Notes: generated by a model from the letters alone, not told the origin. A stretch of 64,000 nt of DNA from Polytrichum commune (GCA_950295325.1 OX485804.1:67680033-67744032); one strand, 5' to 3'. Counted from the first letter of the stretch, positions 12,040 to 25,500 are shown. Program-made: numbers and translations.

Positions 12040-13700
12040 ATGTCATTTCAATCATGCCTCAAAACATTTCAATCAAAATCTGGCCCTTCAAAGCCCTACT
12101 CCAAGACCCTCTCGGATGCGAGAGGGTCCTACCCCAGCCCAAACATGTCTAGGCCTACACAAAAAATATATCAAACATACACTTAAACATACATGCCTTG
12201 AACATTTCAATCAAAATCTGGCCATTCATAGCCCTACTCCTTGACCCTCTCGCATCCGAGAGGGTCCTACCCCAACCCATACATATTTAGGCCTACACAG
12301 AAAATATATCAAGCATACACATAAACATACATGCTTAAACATTTCAATCAAAATCTGGCCCTTCAAAGCCCTACTCGAAGACCCTCTCGGATCCGAGAGG
12401 GTCCTACCCTAGCCCATACATGTCTAGGCCTACACAAAAAATATATCAAACATACACTTAAACATACATGCCTTGAACATTTCAATCAAAATCTGGCCCT
12501 TCAAAGCCCTACTCGAAGACCCTCTCGGATCCGAGAGGGTCCTACCCTAGCCCATACATGTCTAGGCCTACACAAAAAATATATCAAACATACACTTAAA
12601 CATACATGCCTTGAACATTTCAATCAAAATCTGGCCATTCATAGCCCTACTCCTTGACCCTCTCGGATCCCAGAGAATCCTACCCCAGCCCATACATAAC
12701 TAGGCCTACACAGAAAATATATCAAACATACACTTAAACATACATGCCTTGAACATTTCAATCAAAATCTGGCCATTCATAGCCCTACTCCTTGACCCTC
12801 TCGGATCCGAGAGGGTCCTACCCCAACCCATACATATCTAGCCCTACACAGAAAATATATCAAGGATACACATAAACATACATGCTTTAAACATTTCAAT
12901 GAAAATGTGGCCCTTCAAAGCCCTACTCGAAGACCCTCTCGGATCCGAGAGGGTCCTACCCCAGCCCATACATGTCTAGGCCTACACAGAAAATATATCA
13001 AACATACACTTAAACATACATGCCTTAAACATTTCAATCAAAATCTGGCCCTTCAGAGCACTACCCGATGACCCTCTCGGATCCGAGAGGGTCCTACCCC
13101 AGCCCATACATGTCTAGGCCTACACAGAAAATATATCAAACATACACTTAAACATACATGCCTTGAACATTTCAATCAAAATCTGGCCATTCATAGCCCT
13201 ACTCCTTGACCCTCTCGGATCCGAGAGGGTCCTACCCCAGCCCATACATAAGTAGGCCGACTCAAAAAATATATCAAACATACACTTAAACATACATGCC
13301 ATAAATGATTTCAATCAAAATCTGGCCCTTCAGAGCACTACCCGATGACCCTCTCGGATCCGAGAGGGTCCTACACTAGCCCATCCATAACTAGGCGGAA
13401 ACAGAAAACATATGAAACATAAACTTAAACATACATGCCTCAAATCATTTCAATCAAAATCAGGCCCTTCAAAGCACTACCTGATGACCCTCTCGGATCC
13501 GAGAGGGTCCTACCCCAGCCCATACACAACAAGGCCGAAACCGAGAACACAAGAAATATAAACTTATAGATACAAGCCTTAAACATTTCAATCAAAATCT
13601 GACCCTTCATAGCCTTACTCCTTGACCCTCTCGGATCCGAGAGGGTCCTACCCCAGCCCATACATAACTAGGCCGACACAAAAAATATATCAAACATACA
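12040..13700. repeat. ~139 bp palindromic satellite, array B left part (about 12 units)
   Basis: The same unit as array A is repeated at 136-140 bp spacing, with palindromes around CTCGGATCCGAG (for example centres near 12392 and 12530). The array stops abruptly at 13700 where a retroelement begins, and resumes in phase at 22100. The two parts were therefore one array. Short frames inside it are repeats of the unit, not genes. Confidence 0.93.
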
Positions 13701-16269
13701 TGTCGGCCATCAGGGGAGTTGCTCGTTCGAGCGCTACGAACACCAGCTCTTGCTCGCACGCCAATCCTGGGTACACGGTCACCTGCATGCACACAACCAC
13801 TTTCACATATATTTTTGTATTGTTTTTGTTTTTTCTTATTATTACTTGCATCTTATCCTTTCAAAGTTATGAAGATGAGAGAAAAAAGAGATAGTACTAT
13901 ACTAAAGCCAAAAAACACTTCAAAGCCGCCACACTCCCCCACCGGACTGGGTTTGTGTCTATCTAGGACACCCCCTCCGCCTTGCGGGAGCAACTTGGAG
14001 CTATAGAAGAAAAAACTTTCAACCCGCTTCCTTCCTCTTCGGAGAGAGTTCGGACTACAAGAGCAATTCCCAAGCGCTGAAGAAAGAAGGTCCCCCTACT
14101 GGTTTCCTTCAAACAATGACCACGGAGGGCCGACCTCTAACCTAGCACCTATTGCAGGAATTGGAAACCCTCCGCCTTTGCTTTGGGTCTAAAGGTATCA
14201 CATCGCATTTAATCCGCTAGTTGCACCTGTCACACATTATACAACTTACACCGACCCCCGTTAGTTCGCGTAGGGAAATATGTGCCATCAAGTGTAGCCA
14301 ATTGAACCGAATTATTGTCATACACGTTCGTGACCCAAAAGGGGCCCAACCACAAGGCGTCAAACTTACCTGGGAACTCCAGTTTCCTCGCATCTTGGAG
14401 CATCACCAACGTCCCGGGTTGCAAAGTTCTTACCTTGTGTCGTTTGTCGAAGACGGCCATGCGCCTCCGTTGCATTGCCTCGAGATGTTGCACACTAGAT
14501 CGTCGTCGCTCGCTAAGACTCTCTAACATTAGCAACCTATCTGATAGTGACTCGGCTACCGTAAGTCTTGAATCAACTGCAATTCGCAAAGAGGGGATCT
14601 CCAACTCAATCGGGAACACTGCTTCAATCCCATATACAAGGGCAAATGGTGTTTGGTTGGTTGGGCCTTTATACCAATCGTTTGGCACCGAAGGATATGA
14701 CGCGAAATCATGGCCTACCTGAATTCCGGTAGAGGTGTTCTTGAAATGCAAGGATGGAAGAATATCTTCTTCGAGCACGATGTCCTCTAGGCCTATAGGT
14801 TGCGTGCCATCAATCTCAAAGGAATAAATTGACTCAAGCGTGAATCCGGTGTGTCCACGTGACGTGTCCTTGATGGCGGTGATCGCATATACCTGGGTGT
14901 GGTTGGGAATTTCTTCCGGGTTGAGTTCCATCCATGCTGTGAACTCACCTGTGTCCTCCCAGCCATAGAGGCCAGGACCCATGCCCTTTACTAGGCCTAG
15001 ATGGGTCTTAGTGCCCAATGTTTGGTTGGCTAAGTCTACCGAAACTATGTTGGGTTCTGGCTTCGACTTGGGTAGGTCGGATTCCGTGAATTCTGTCGAA
15101 GGCTTACGGAGTGCAATTCTTGTCGTTGTTCTGTTGTGAGGGGGCCCAAATGTTATTTGGGAGGTACCCGTAGACCACTCGGTTGTGGCATTTGCTCTCC
15201 GAAGCCAGTCTCTACCTAAAAGTATCGGATAACTTTTGGATGTTACAGGGAGCCTCAAAACTTGAAACGTGATCGTATAGACTTCTCCCCCGACTTTCAT
15301 CAAGCAATCCTTTACCTGTCCAAGGGGGGTGACTTGTCTTTGGTCCGCGACATTGATAACAAAGGGTGAAGGGCCAGTGAGCTCGAGGCCAAGTTTTTCC
15401 AACGTTGAGAGTGGCATAATATTGATCCCACTACCCCCATCAACCAGGGTGTGCGGGATTATTTTGTCCATAATCTCGACCTCCACCTCGATTGGTCCTT
15501 CGTCCCCTAGGGGGGTTCTTCGGACCTCAACTGCCATCGTTGGGATTTTAGCCTTCCTAACCTGGGTGGCTCCTTCCTTGAATTCCTTTCTTAAGGCGGG
15601 AGCTACTTGAATTAGTTGTGCCAAAGAAATGTTGGCTCGTAGGCTACAAAGGTCTGACCAAAGGTTGTAGTCCTCGGCCGGGTTAAAGGCGCGACTAGGC
15701 CGGGGTTTTGGTGGGAAGTTAGCGGGCAGGCCATTGCCCCATGTGTCTCTTCTATCCACAAATCGGAAGAGGTCTTCCTCTTCCTCCAGTAATGGTTCCT
15801 CTACCGGTTCGTCATCAGGGTTAGGCCCTAGGGAAGTTGTGGGAACCTTAGCCTTAAGGGTTGCGTTCTGCAAGAACTCTGGAAGTTCTGCGAATTTTGG
15901 TGACTCTTCAGACTCATTCGGCTTCTCGGAACCTTCACCCATCACGGTTTGTGCCCTCTTCTGAGCCCTAGTGACTACTGTCAAGTCTATTTTCTGCTTT
16001 AGTTTTTTAGGGGGAACCAGGATAGCCCGTAAAGAAGAATCGGCTAGCTCATGAGAGATGAAGTTGCTCTGACTATCATTTGGGATAGGAAGGAATGGAG
16101 CTGAACAACTTGTGCTCGCCCTATTGTTATCAATGAACCTCGCGTCTTGGGTTTGTGCATGCCCAAGGTTAAGGGGACCTTGGGATGTTGGAGTCCCATT
16201 TCCGTTTTGCGCCCATTGTTGGTTAGTATCCTGTCCACTCCCCATAAGATGTTGAGGAAGGTTGTCGGT

Positions 16270-16997
16270 CAGGGTTGTCTATCGCGACGTCATGACGGTG
16301 TCGTGCCGTCATGTCGTGTCGTGTCGTGACGGACCCCTCCGTCACGACACAATAGGGTCCACGTAGGGTCAACATAGGGGGAACGGACTAGGGTGGGTAA
16401 AATACTTACCTTCTTGCCAAGGTGGCGTCCTATGTGGCAGAAAACGCCGACGTGGTCGTGGATATGCCTAGCGCCAGGTAAATCATTTTGCCATTTTGTT
16501 TACCATTTTGTTAAAATCAAAGTAGTAAAAAACGACTAAGGAGGGTGTGGGGCGGACGGGGGACGAGGGTGGGGCGGACGGGGGTGGGGGGGGGGAACGG
16601 AGCGGACGGGGTCGGGAACGGGGGCGGGAACGGAGCGGACGGGGTCGGGAACGGGGGCGGGAACGGAGCGGACGGGGGGGGGGGGGGGAACGGGGCGCGG
16701 ACGGGGGGGGAACGGGGCGTACGGGGTTGGGAACGGAGCGGACGGGTTCGGGAACAGGGGCGGATGGGGGGGCGGACGGGCTCTAGTAAATTTTTCCCCA
16801 CTTTACCTTTACTTTGCTGACATGTCATCACACGTGGACATTGTAAATCCTACGTGTCTGAATTGGGTTAATGTAATTACACAAAAAAATCGGTAAAATT
16901 TAAGTCCGTCAGGATAAAGACAGCATCCGGCATAATGTCGTGACGGCACGACATTATGCCGGGATTACCCTCCGTCACGACACAATAGACAACCCTG
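16270..16997. mobile_element. Non-autonomous hAT element (728 bp), same family as 1108-4243
   Basis: The ends CAGGGTTGTCTAT and ATAGACAACCCTG are exact inverses, flanked by the 8-base TSD TTGTCGGT (16262-16269 and 16998-17005). The internal sequence is the inverted equivalent of the left 750 bases of the element at 1108. That includes the CCTTGGCAAGAAGG/CCTTCTTGCCAAGG block and the G-rich tract. There is no transposase. It interrupts the gypsy coding frame. Confidence 0.92.
16545..16790 (+). repeat. G-rich tract with G-quadruplex potential
   Basis: About 245 bases of runs such as GGGGGTGGGGGGGGGG and repeats of GGAACGGAGCGGACGGG lie on the plus strand. Many runs of three or more G in short spacing meet the usual G-quadruplex pattern. 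The tract is internal to the hAT element and equivalent to 1336-1640. Confidence 0.75.
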
Positions 16998-18989
16998 TTG
17001 TCGGTATACTGACCGTTAAGACCATGAGCATGACCTTGGTTCATTTGGTACCCATAGAATGGGTTGCCTTCATTAGGGGAGTTATTGAAGGTATTACCTT
17101 GTTGTGCAACTTGGGGTCCATTGTTGAACCTATTCGGTTGGTTCCGGCCCATCTGAGGGACATACTGTTGGCTTACCATTCCTACCAAGTTCGAGTCGGC
17201 TTGCCTACCACCGGCTGGGGGGTTTTGAGGGTACAAATTTTGTGGACCTTGATAGTTGTTCCCCCTATTACCTTGGTTTTGGTGGTTGGGTGGACTGTAG
17301 TTTTGTTGGCCATTGCTTTGCGGGTTACCTTGGTGATAATTAACCGACATTCCTCCTTGGTTCTGTTGATTCCTATCATAAAAGAATGCCGGAAGTTGTT
17401 GATTCAGCTGAGAGTAATGGGAGGGTTGCTCCGCGAGAATCCTACGACAATTATCGACCGGGTGATTACCCCCACAATGGTTGCACACCACCCCCGTCTC
17501 GATCCAACACTTACCTGGCCCCAAAATGTGAACCTTGCCGCATGTGGGACAAACTCCTTTGCCGTTGTTCCGGGCTTGAGTCTGGGAGTGGCCTTGTTGT
17601 GGACGGGGGGGGGGTGGGGCTACTAGGTTACCTGTGAACCTAGGCTCCGTGCAAAATTGATTACTGTGGCCAGGTTTGTTGCAATTACGACACCAAATGT
17701 TGGTGCCATAATTACCTGCCTCCGAGGCCGGCGGAACTGGTTGTGCTAAGGGCCTAGACGTGATTGCCATTGTTAGCTACTCTGTGAGGGTCTTGAGCGA
17801 CTGCATGACATCGCTCCTCAACTCGTCGTTGGCCTTCTTAACTCTAAGTTCTAGTTCCTCGATCGTGGTGTGGCTCGGAGGGCTAGGGAGTGCTAAGAGC
17901 TCAGGGGGTGGCCTCGTAGCCAAAGGAACCGGGGCCGCTCGGTGGACTGCGTATGCATCCGGTCGGGGTGGCTCCAGCTGAGAAAGCTTACTCTGCTCGG
18001 GAGGAATGTAGGTTGTGGGTAGGAAGGCTGGCACAGGTGCAATAGTGCAATTCCACATCCGCTCATTTTGTTTGTCTACACCTTCAATCCTCCTAGCCTC
18101 GGCTTTAGCTTCTTCCAAATCCTGAGGGTTGGAGTTAAGAATTTCTCGGATTGTACCTTGTTTGTTGAACCCTTGTATGAAGTAGAATTTAATCGTGTCA
18201 TTTGTGAGAAGGGTTCCTACATAACGAATTACCACCATCTCGAACCGTCGGATGTATGACGTAATACCCTCGGATGGGCCTTGCCGCATGTTCGTTAACG
18301 CCACGAGTGCGCTTTGTTGGCCCATTTCCGGTCTAAATTGTCTAAGGAATGCCGTCTGCAATGCCCGCCAGTCCCTAAATGTCCCCTCATCGTGGGATCG
18401 GTACCACTCATACGCTATACCCTCTAGCGTAGTAGAAAACCAAACGAGTTTGTACGTGTCTTCGGCTATCACGTTGGCTAACATTACCTCAATATATCGT
18501 TCAATGTGGGTTGAAGGATCCTCATGCGGGAGGCCACCGAACTTCGGAAAATAACTCGGCATTGCCCTTGGCGCTAATGCTTGTGGCATTACAATGGGAG
18601 GCCCCCTAGGAGCCATCATTGCATCCAAAGGATTCGCCATGAGCTGGGGTCGTGCCACCCTAACCGGACTTTGTGGGGTGGGGGATTTCTCCCTCTCGCG
18701 CTCGGACTCTGGACAGAGACCTTGATTTTTATTTTCCTTAGTCTTTTCGGGTTTTGGTGGTTCGTTCTTCGACCTCTTACTTGGTGTTGCCTCCGATGCA
18801 AATGCGGTTGTTGTTGTTGGGGTGTCGTACGATCGTCCCCTAGTACTAACCATAGCACACGTGGCCCATGACGTATGACTAACTTCTATTGGACTAAACT
18901 CTTCTTCTCTTAGTCTAAACGTATAGGTATTCAAAGAAATATCATCCGAGCATGGCAGGGGCATCCACCCTCCCGGCGGACGCACCAAT

Positions 18990-21900
18990 TATGTGGTACT
19001 TTTGGGCCACCCCCTTTCGAGGGAACCTAAAAGTATCACACAAGCCCTTCGGTGAAGGTGGCCTGCATTTGCAGGCGCCCAAGCCGAACCCGGATGATAG
19101 GTGTATAACGTGAGTAGTTAGATTTTTAAGGGAGATTAAATATGCGTCGTAGTACATCCGGAGGTTAGGCCTTAGTTTTTTACTAGTGTGGCTTTAAACT
19201 CCACTAACCAATTTCATATCTAATTCTAACCTTAACCTACAACCTATTCTATGCGCAGACGCACCAGCCTTGAAACCAAGGCAATTCTAATTTGTGAATT
19301 AGGATGGTTCTGATACACACCAACCGGGTGTGACTCATACCACCCTAGCTCAATGAACGAAATAACGCCAATTTGATGGACCATTCAATTCTTCCTATTT
19401 TTTTACTTAGTTCTATTTAGTTTTCTAAGCGGGAGAACTTGGCCTAAGTCCCACCGTTCACACAAATTCCTTCTTAATTACTTACTTTCGTTTGCACCTC
19501 CTATTTCATTACATTCACATATTAGGCATTACCCCTTACCTGGTTTGTGCACCTCTTACCTCGGAACCTTCTAAGGCCTCGTGCAGGTCCTTTGAAGGTT
19601 GAGTGACATCTCAAACCCATTCGAACATCAATGGTTCGAAGGGTGGTATCACTATACCGAGTTAAGTTTCCGATTCGGGTCTCTTGCCAACAAGGATTCA
19701 CGATTTATTTTGTATGTTTTGATTGTTAGATGTGTTTATACTGGATAGACCACGAAATGCAACTCAATGGGACCAGGGTGACGGACAACCTGTAGGTTCA
19801 ACCTATTGCGTAATCTTCATAAATTGGGGCCATTACTCCCAATCTATGGGGCCAACAACATAATAGTGGATTCGCGGGTCATTAATCCCACCTTTCCACC
19901 AACAACATTAAGAGTGATTATGTCGGTGATTAATCCGACTTACCACACACGAAACTTGTTAATAAATGAAGCTACTACCACAAAACATACCAAGGGCCCC
20001 AAAAACAATGGAGTTGGGTATTCCCTTGGCGGTCAAGTGGTCAAACCACTTGACCTTACGAGATAGGTGAGTGGGTTTATAGATGCGTACCTTAGCCGCG
20101 CTCCCTCCAACCCTAAATGGAAGGCTAGCGTTAGTAAATTTACCTCAATTCTCCTCGGTTGATTTGGGCTTGATGTAGGCCGAGCTGCTACCTCCTTCCT
20201 GGCTCCACTTCCCTAGCGTCGACCTTGCCTCCTTCTTTGTAACTAGTTTGGTAGTAAGCGTACCTTAGTTTAACAATTAAAATATAAAGTATTTATTCTG
20301 CACTGTAATTTAATCCTAAGCATAATATTTATACTTAGTGCACCTAATTATCTTTCCAATGATCTAAAAATCACTTGAATCGGATAAGAAATGCAAAAGT
20401 TATGAGGGTTGGAAGTGTGAGGTCGATTCAACCGACCCTTCCAACCCACCTATCTAACTTCTAACTTCAAAAATTCATAGCACATTCCTTACTACTTGAG
20501 TCTAGGCTTTCCTTATACCATTGGAAAGCTATGAATATGTTCTAACTAGGAAAATTATGACATCAGCAGGTTAAGCTAATAGAAATTCAGCAGACTCCTT
20601 GTAACACAACAGTCAATCAAGAAGGCTTAAACTATGTATCTCGCCTTCAACAATTCATATCTAATTCAAATCTTATTCAAATGAAACGTTCTATATGACC
20701 CTGGAGAGATATTAAAAAGATGTATTTGATAAAAATATGTGATTAGAAAGGTAAGCCGAAGTGAACCCAGCAGATCCTCTGTAATGCAGCAGTCAACCAA
20801 AAGTTCTCAAACTATGTGTCCCATCTTGCACAATTCATATCTAATTCAAATCATGCTCAAATCAAATGTTCTAAGCCATTTTAGAAAGCTACACAAAAGT
20901 TCTACTTGGGAAAAATATAGCTTCTTGAAATTAAAATTCTTATTGGGCTTGCAAGTTTGATCCAGCAGTCGCTACCCACATAACCACCCAGTTTTTCTAC
21001 TCCATCTTTGAAAATCCATAACTAATTGTCATCTTAACCAAATCACAAATGGGAAACGGCTGTGAATAGCTATAGGAAATCTCTCTAAGAGAAAAATAAT
21101 AAGTATCTTGTTCTAGCTTTTGAACTAAGCCTTCAGAGCATTAGCATATGAGGTCTATAATGCCTCCACTCAAAATTCTACCATCCAACCTACCTCTACA
21201 AAAGAAGGAATAATTTTGTTGGTGTGTTAATAAACACACATTCTAACTAGGAGAGAGAATAGAAGAGGTTCTCAAGCCTTTCTTTTAGACCATTGAGAAT
21301 GCATGCTAAAGGATTTTTTCCTAACTACATTGAAGCAGGGCTTCGCCTAACCATTAGAGGAAGAGAAAGTAGAGGAGTTTCTCAAGCCCTTGTCTTAAGC
21401 CATTGAGAATACATGCTAAAGGATTTTTTCCTAATTACATTGAAGCAGGACTTCGCCCAGAAACTAGAGAAAGAGAGAGAGCTACAAGGTGGAAGGAGGG
21501 GTTTTTAAACCCTCTCACAAAAGGGTTGGACCCCTCCTCCACCGGATCCATTTTTCAAACTCTTTCCCGAAATTTTGGCTCGGGGGTTTTCCCGGTTGAG
21601 GTTGCCACCCTCTCGCCGAGGTGGCTCCGACGGGGAACCTAGAAATCTTTCTAATTTTTCCGCCATCGAGTTGGCAAGGGGGCAAGTGGGCAAGTAGCCC
21701 CCTTGCTCTCTTTCTAATTTTCTTCAAAAGTCTTCAAGCCGGTTTTGTCTTCTTACGCAAAACACCTCCAATAGTCTTGTGTGTCTCACACTAACTAATA
21801 AACTAACACTTGCTTAGCTAGCATTAACTGACATTTGCTTAATAGCTAGCATCTACTAACATTTGCTTAGCTAGCATCTACTAATATTTGCTTAATAGTT

Positions 21901-22099
21901 AGTTGTTTTTACTAGCTAGCATATTTTTTCTACTTTGCTATCTTCTAGCACTACTTAGTTTCATTTTGACCTTCCTTCTTCTAGGCTAAATGCTAAATGA
22001 ACTAATTTTCCCTAAATTCCCTATCAATTCTAACTTTTAATGCTAACATTCTAACTAAAAGTGATCCCGCAGAGTGGTGGACCACTCAAAGGGTTCACA
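18990..22099. repeat. Non-coding right part of the gypsy element (probable LTR/UTR) with internal duplications
   Basis: About 3.1 kb have no credible gene. Two local duplications are visible. One is a diverged pair at about 20580-20740 and 20755-20930, sharing CAATTCATATCTAATTCAAATC. The other is a near-identical pair at about 21295-21350 and 21410-21460, sharing TGCTAAAGGATTTTTTCCTA and then CATTGAAGCAGG. The stretch at 21780-21900 has short repeats of GCTAGCAT and ACATTTGCTTA. Its position between the gag start and the TTCACA end suggests 5' LTR plus leader, but the partner LTR is not recognised. Confidence 0.45.
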
Positions 22100-22104
22100 A
22101 TACA

Positions 22105-22380
22105 CTTAAACATACATGCCTTAAACATTTCAATCAAAATTTGGGCCTTCATAGTCCTCTTCGTTGACCCTCTCGGATCCGAGAGGGTCCTACACTAGCC
22201 GATCCATAACTAGGCCGAAACAGAAAACATATGAAACATAAACTTAAACATACATGCCTCAAATCATTTCAATCAAAATCAAGCCCTTCAGAGCACTACC
22301 CGATGACCCTCTCGGATCCAAGAGGGTCCTACCCCAGCCCATACACAACAAGGCCAAAACCGAGAACACAAGAAATATAA
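22105..22380. repeat. ~139 bp palindromic satellite, array B right part (2 units)
   Basis: Two units, with palindromes near 22168 and 22306 (the second with one changed base), continue array B after the retroelement. They end about 140 bases from the stop codon of ParB-methyltransferase copy 2. Confidence 0.88.
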
Positions 22381-22522
22381 ATCTGCAATTTTATATATAC
22401 AATCCCATAAACTCCGAAAGTAATACAAATACAATGAATTTCATGCGGAATGAGTGCACAAAATGAAAAACGAAAGGAGAAAAAACCGGTATATTAGATA
22501 GTACACAAAAACCCACATGAAG

Positions 22523-25500
22523 CTATTTCATCAGATCCGAATCACTGTGATCACCTGATGATGAAGACATTCTAGAATCACTAATATCTGCATCAGAGGA
22601 GGCCTGACCATCAGACTCAAAAGCTTCTATATCCAAAAACTCTAAAACTCTTCCCGGATGATATTTAGATCTAAATGTCTGATAAGAACCTCCAGCTAGT
22701 TGATTAGCAATATCATTTGCGTATGTAGGAAGTTGCCAAGACTTTGGAGGGCTGGGATAGAATTCAGGGTCACAGAAAAAAGGCCGGTGAATAGGATAGC
22801 CCAATTTATCGCATTTGCAAATGCCAATGGTACCATGTTCATAACTCAACTTTAGATGAAATGACACAAAAAACATGACACTGGTAAGAGAATTTGTGGA
22901 CCATACTCACTTAGTAAACCGAGATCTCTTCACAATCCTCTCAACGGGGATATCTTCACCCTCAGGATCCTCTACACTGGTGACACGGTCTTCAAGAGTG
23001 ACTTCAGAGGCTGCTCTAGAGATAACCAATGGAGCAAGTAAGGCCTCAAATATATCTACATCAGCCTCTAATGCCGCAATGTGACGGTGCACATTGCGGC
23101 AGGCATGAATGGAAGATCCTGCAAATAAAGAAGTTGGAAAAACTTAGTACAAAAACCACTATGAATTTTGTAGAACAAAACAATATTAACGATTAACCAA
23201 CTGAAATGGAAGATTACAAAGACATATTACCGGTCGCTGCCGTGCAGTCTAGAATAATATCCCCTGGGGAGCTACATGCTTCAATTAGCATTTGCATTAG
23301 AAGCACGGACTTTTCACGAGGCCCTCGCCATGGTGTGGATCCATTAGTTAGTTGGTCCTCACGAGAGACCAAGTTCTGGAGAATATCATCCCGTGCAACA
23401 TCCACCCCATAAGGATCCAATTCAGGGACATGGCGAAATGAAAACTTCGATGCAGGTGACCCCGGCACGCTCCTGACCGCCAATGAAATACCGAACCTCA
23501 TGGTCTACAATGTACAAGACATAAAGATCAATATTACTTCACAAAGTAAACAACAGAACTGTGTGAGTATAATAGTTTGGTGGGTCTACACTCAGAACTA
23601 CCTCAAGGATGAAATTGAAACTGAATGTACTAAGCAGCGGTGATCAGAAAGAAGACTTAAGCATTATCTTACAGTTGATGCTGGATTTATTGGGGATGTA
23701 AGATGAAGGCGGTTCATTCGCCACCACTCTTTCCGAATTGCAAGGCCATACGATTTGCAATATCCAAGAATATTGGACTTCGTACTCATACGAAAAGGGT
23801 GAAACAAAATAATTGCCCCGTCGTCGTGCAGATGTTGGTCGGCAAAGTCAAATAGTGGTTGTAACCACTCTTTCGATTCTTGATTCCAAGCGGGAATGGA
23901 CGATGGTGGGTTTGATATGCCAGGAACAGGAAGACCTTCCGGTATATATGCAAGAATCAAGTCCAAACAGGGATGGTCTTCCGGAGAACCTTTGTAGTGC
24001 CGAGTTTTGTCTTTTGAGTGCTGCACAATCAAAGAAGATTGTCACAATTTGTACATGACAAATGACTTCAATAAAACAAGGTTTAGGGCGAATAGAACAA
24101 GCATTCAACTAGTTCCATTAAACGAGGAGTTTAAATCATTTTGAAGATTACCTACCTCTACAACAAACACAAGACATAAATCTCCCTGATAATGTGTGAC
24201 TTGATCAAAAAGTTGTAAGCAGTGACTGTCGGACAATAACAAATTTGAGGACCCTTAGCAACAGGATTAAAAGAATCCTCCTTGCTTTGTACATTGCCTA
24301 GTACTGGAATGCAAAACAAATTCTTTATACATTCTTGTACCCTCCTAAAGTGGTGCCACTCTAGATATCAATCACAGTTACTACAAATATTGTAAGCTAC
24401 TGTTGAGTTGCAACAAGAGGGGCTTGCAAAACTAAGTTGGATCATAATACACATTATAATGCGATGAAGTCCTTTAAAGAAATGGTATAACAAAACAAAT
24501 GGCCGATTGCAAGCACAAAACAAATTGCCGAGTCCATTGAGGGCTCAGCTCGCACTCCATATGATTTTTCGGTCCCGAAACAAAGCATTAACTATTCCCT
24601 TTCGAGCCCTTAGTTGTCAGAATCCATGTTTCGGTCCCGAAAGAAAACCCGATTGCTGAAATATGAAAAGCAATACCTACTGAATGAAAAATTTGGACCA
24701 GATTGAAATGCAAAAATTTGAAGGCAAACATGTTATGAGAAAATTATGGAAGAGCAGTACCTTAAGCATGAATCTTTTCAACTCGTTGTAGGAAGGGGTG
24801 AATTCCTCCGTGTCACCGCCAAGAACGTCCTCCATTGAGGCGTTGAGAATGAGCTCTTGAAGGTGCATATCGAGCTCATCCCCCGATGTCAAAATAGGAA
24901 TTTGACTCAACTGCTCGTAGGAGGAATCGCATTTTGTTCCTCTAGAAAATGTTGGAGCATGAGAACCAGATTCATATGTGGGACTTGGAGCAACGGGACT
25001 CTTACCTTCCAGCTCTGGGGGGGGTTCATCTTCTTTTTGCCCTTCTTGGTGGACTTCTCCAGTGACTTCTGTAGCTTCTCCCGCTCTTTTTGATCAGCTT
25101 TCTCCTCAGCCTCCTTGACCCTCAGCGCTTTCTTTCGGTCCTCTTCGATGAGTCGTTTCATTGCCTTTGCCTTCTCATTGTCATCTTCAATGCCCTGTAA
25201 GTCCACCATTTCAATTCCAGACTCACCTACAACCTCCCTTGACTTCCTGAGCTCATTCTCAAACGAAGGAGTAAAACTTGGAGCGCAATCAAGATACCAG
25301 GCACCGCCGGTAAGGTGAGAAGTTGTCCACGTGCGTTGTTGAAGAACTGAGAACATGCAAGTTGAGTTTGATCTATCAAGCCATGTGGTCAAGAATACAG
25401 GAAGGTCTTCTTTGGAAATAGCTCCTTTGGCCAGAAGCTCGTACTTAAAGTACATGTGTTACAAAATAGCACATAACATTACATTCTAGAACTTTCGAAC

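Larger units (their letters stand above)
14230..18853 (-). pseudogene. gypsy gag-protease-integrase(C-term) fused frame, RT deleted, split by hAT
   Basis: The frame is best started at MVSTRGRSYD (18853). Gag (to 17780) has a retrotransposon-gag core from FPKFGGLPHEDPSTHIERY. A lone in-frame UAG (17777-17779) follows; beyond it the same frame gives the zinc knuckle CRNCNKPGHSNQFC and two more Cys/His clusters. Protease follows with LVDGGSGINIMP (DGGS instead of the usual DTG/DSG). The frame then jumps to the integrase C-terminus (TPFALVYGIEAVFPIELEIP .. MLQDARKLEFPGKF) with no reverse transcriptase between. The hAT at 16270-16997 splits it. Removing that element plus one TSD (736 bases) restores a single frame, so the insertion came after the pol deletion, or into a mobile deleted element. 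Confidence 0.83.
13701..22099 (-). mobile_element. Deleted Ty3/gypsy-type LTR retrotransposon inserted in the satellite
   Basis: The 8.4 kb segment starts TGTCGG and ends TTCACA. It is flanked by ATACA (13696-13700 and 22100-22104), and the satellite unit reads in phase across the join. Inside is a minus-strand gag-protease-integrase frame (14230-18853). Reverse transcriptase, RNase H and the integrase core are missing. On the minus strand, the sequence just 5' of gag (near 18980-18995) reads CACATAATTGGTGCGTCCG, which could be an LTR end plus primer site, but I cannot assign the tRNA. I could not match two LTRs: the left 500 bases and the right 3 kb do not align by eye. The element may be rearranged or may hold a further nested insert. 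Confidence 0.7.

Noticed and set aside
13701..14229. Left 500 bases of the gypsy element as a 3' LTR
   Set aside because: I could not align it with the right end of the element; only the outer boundary with its TSD is supported.
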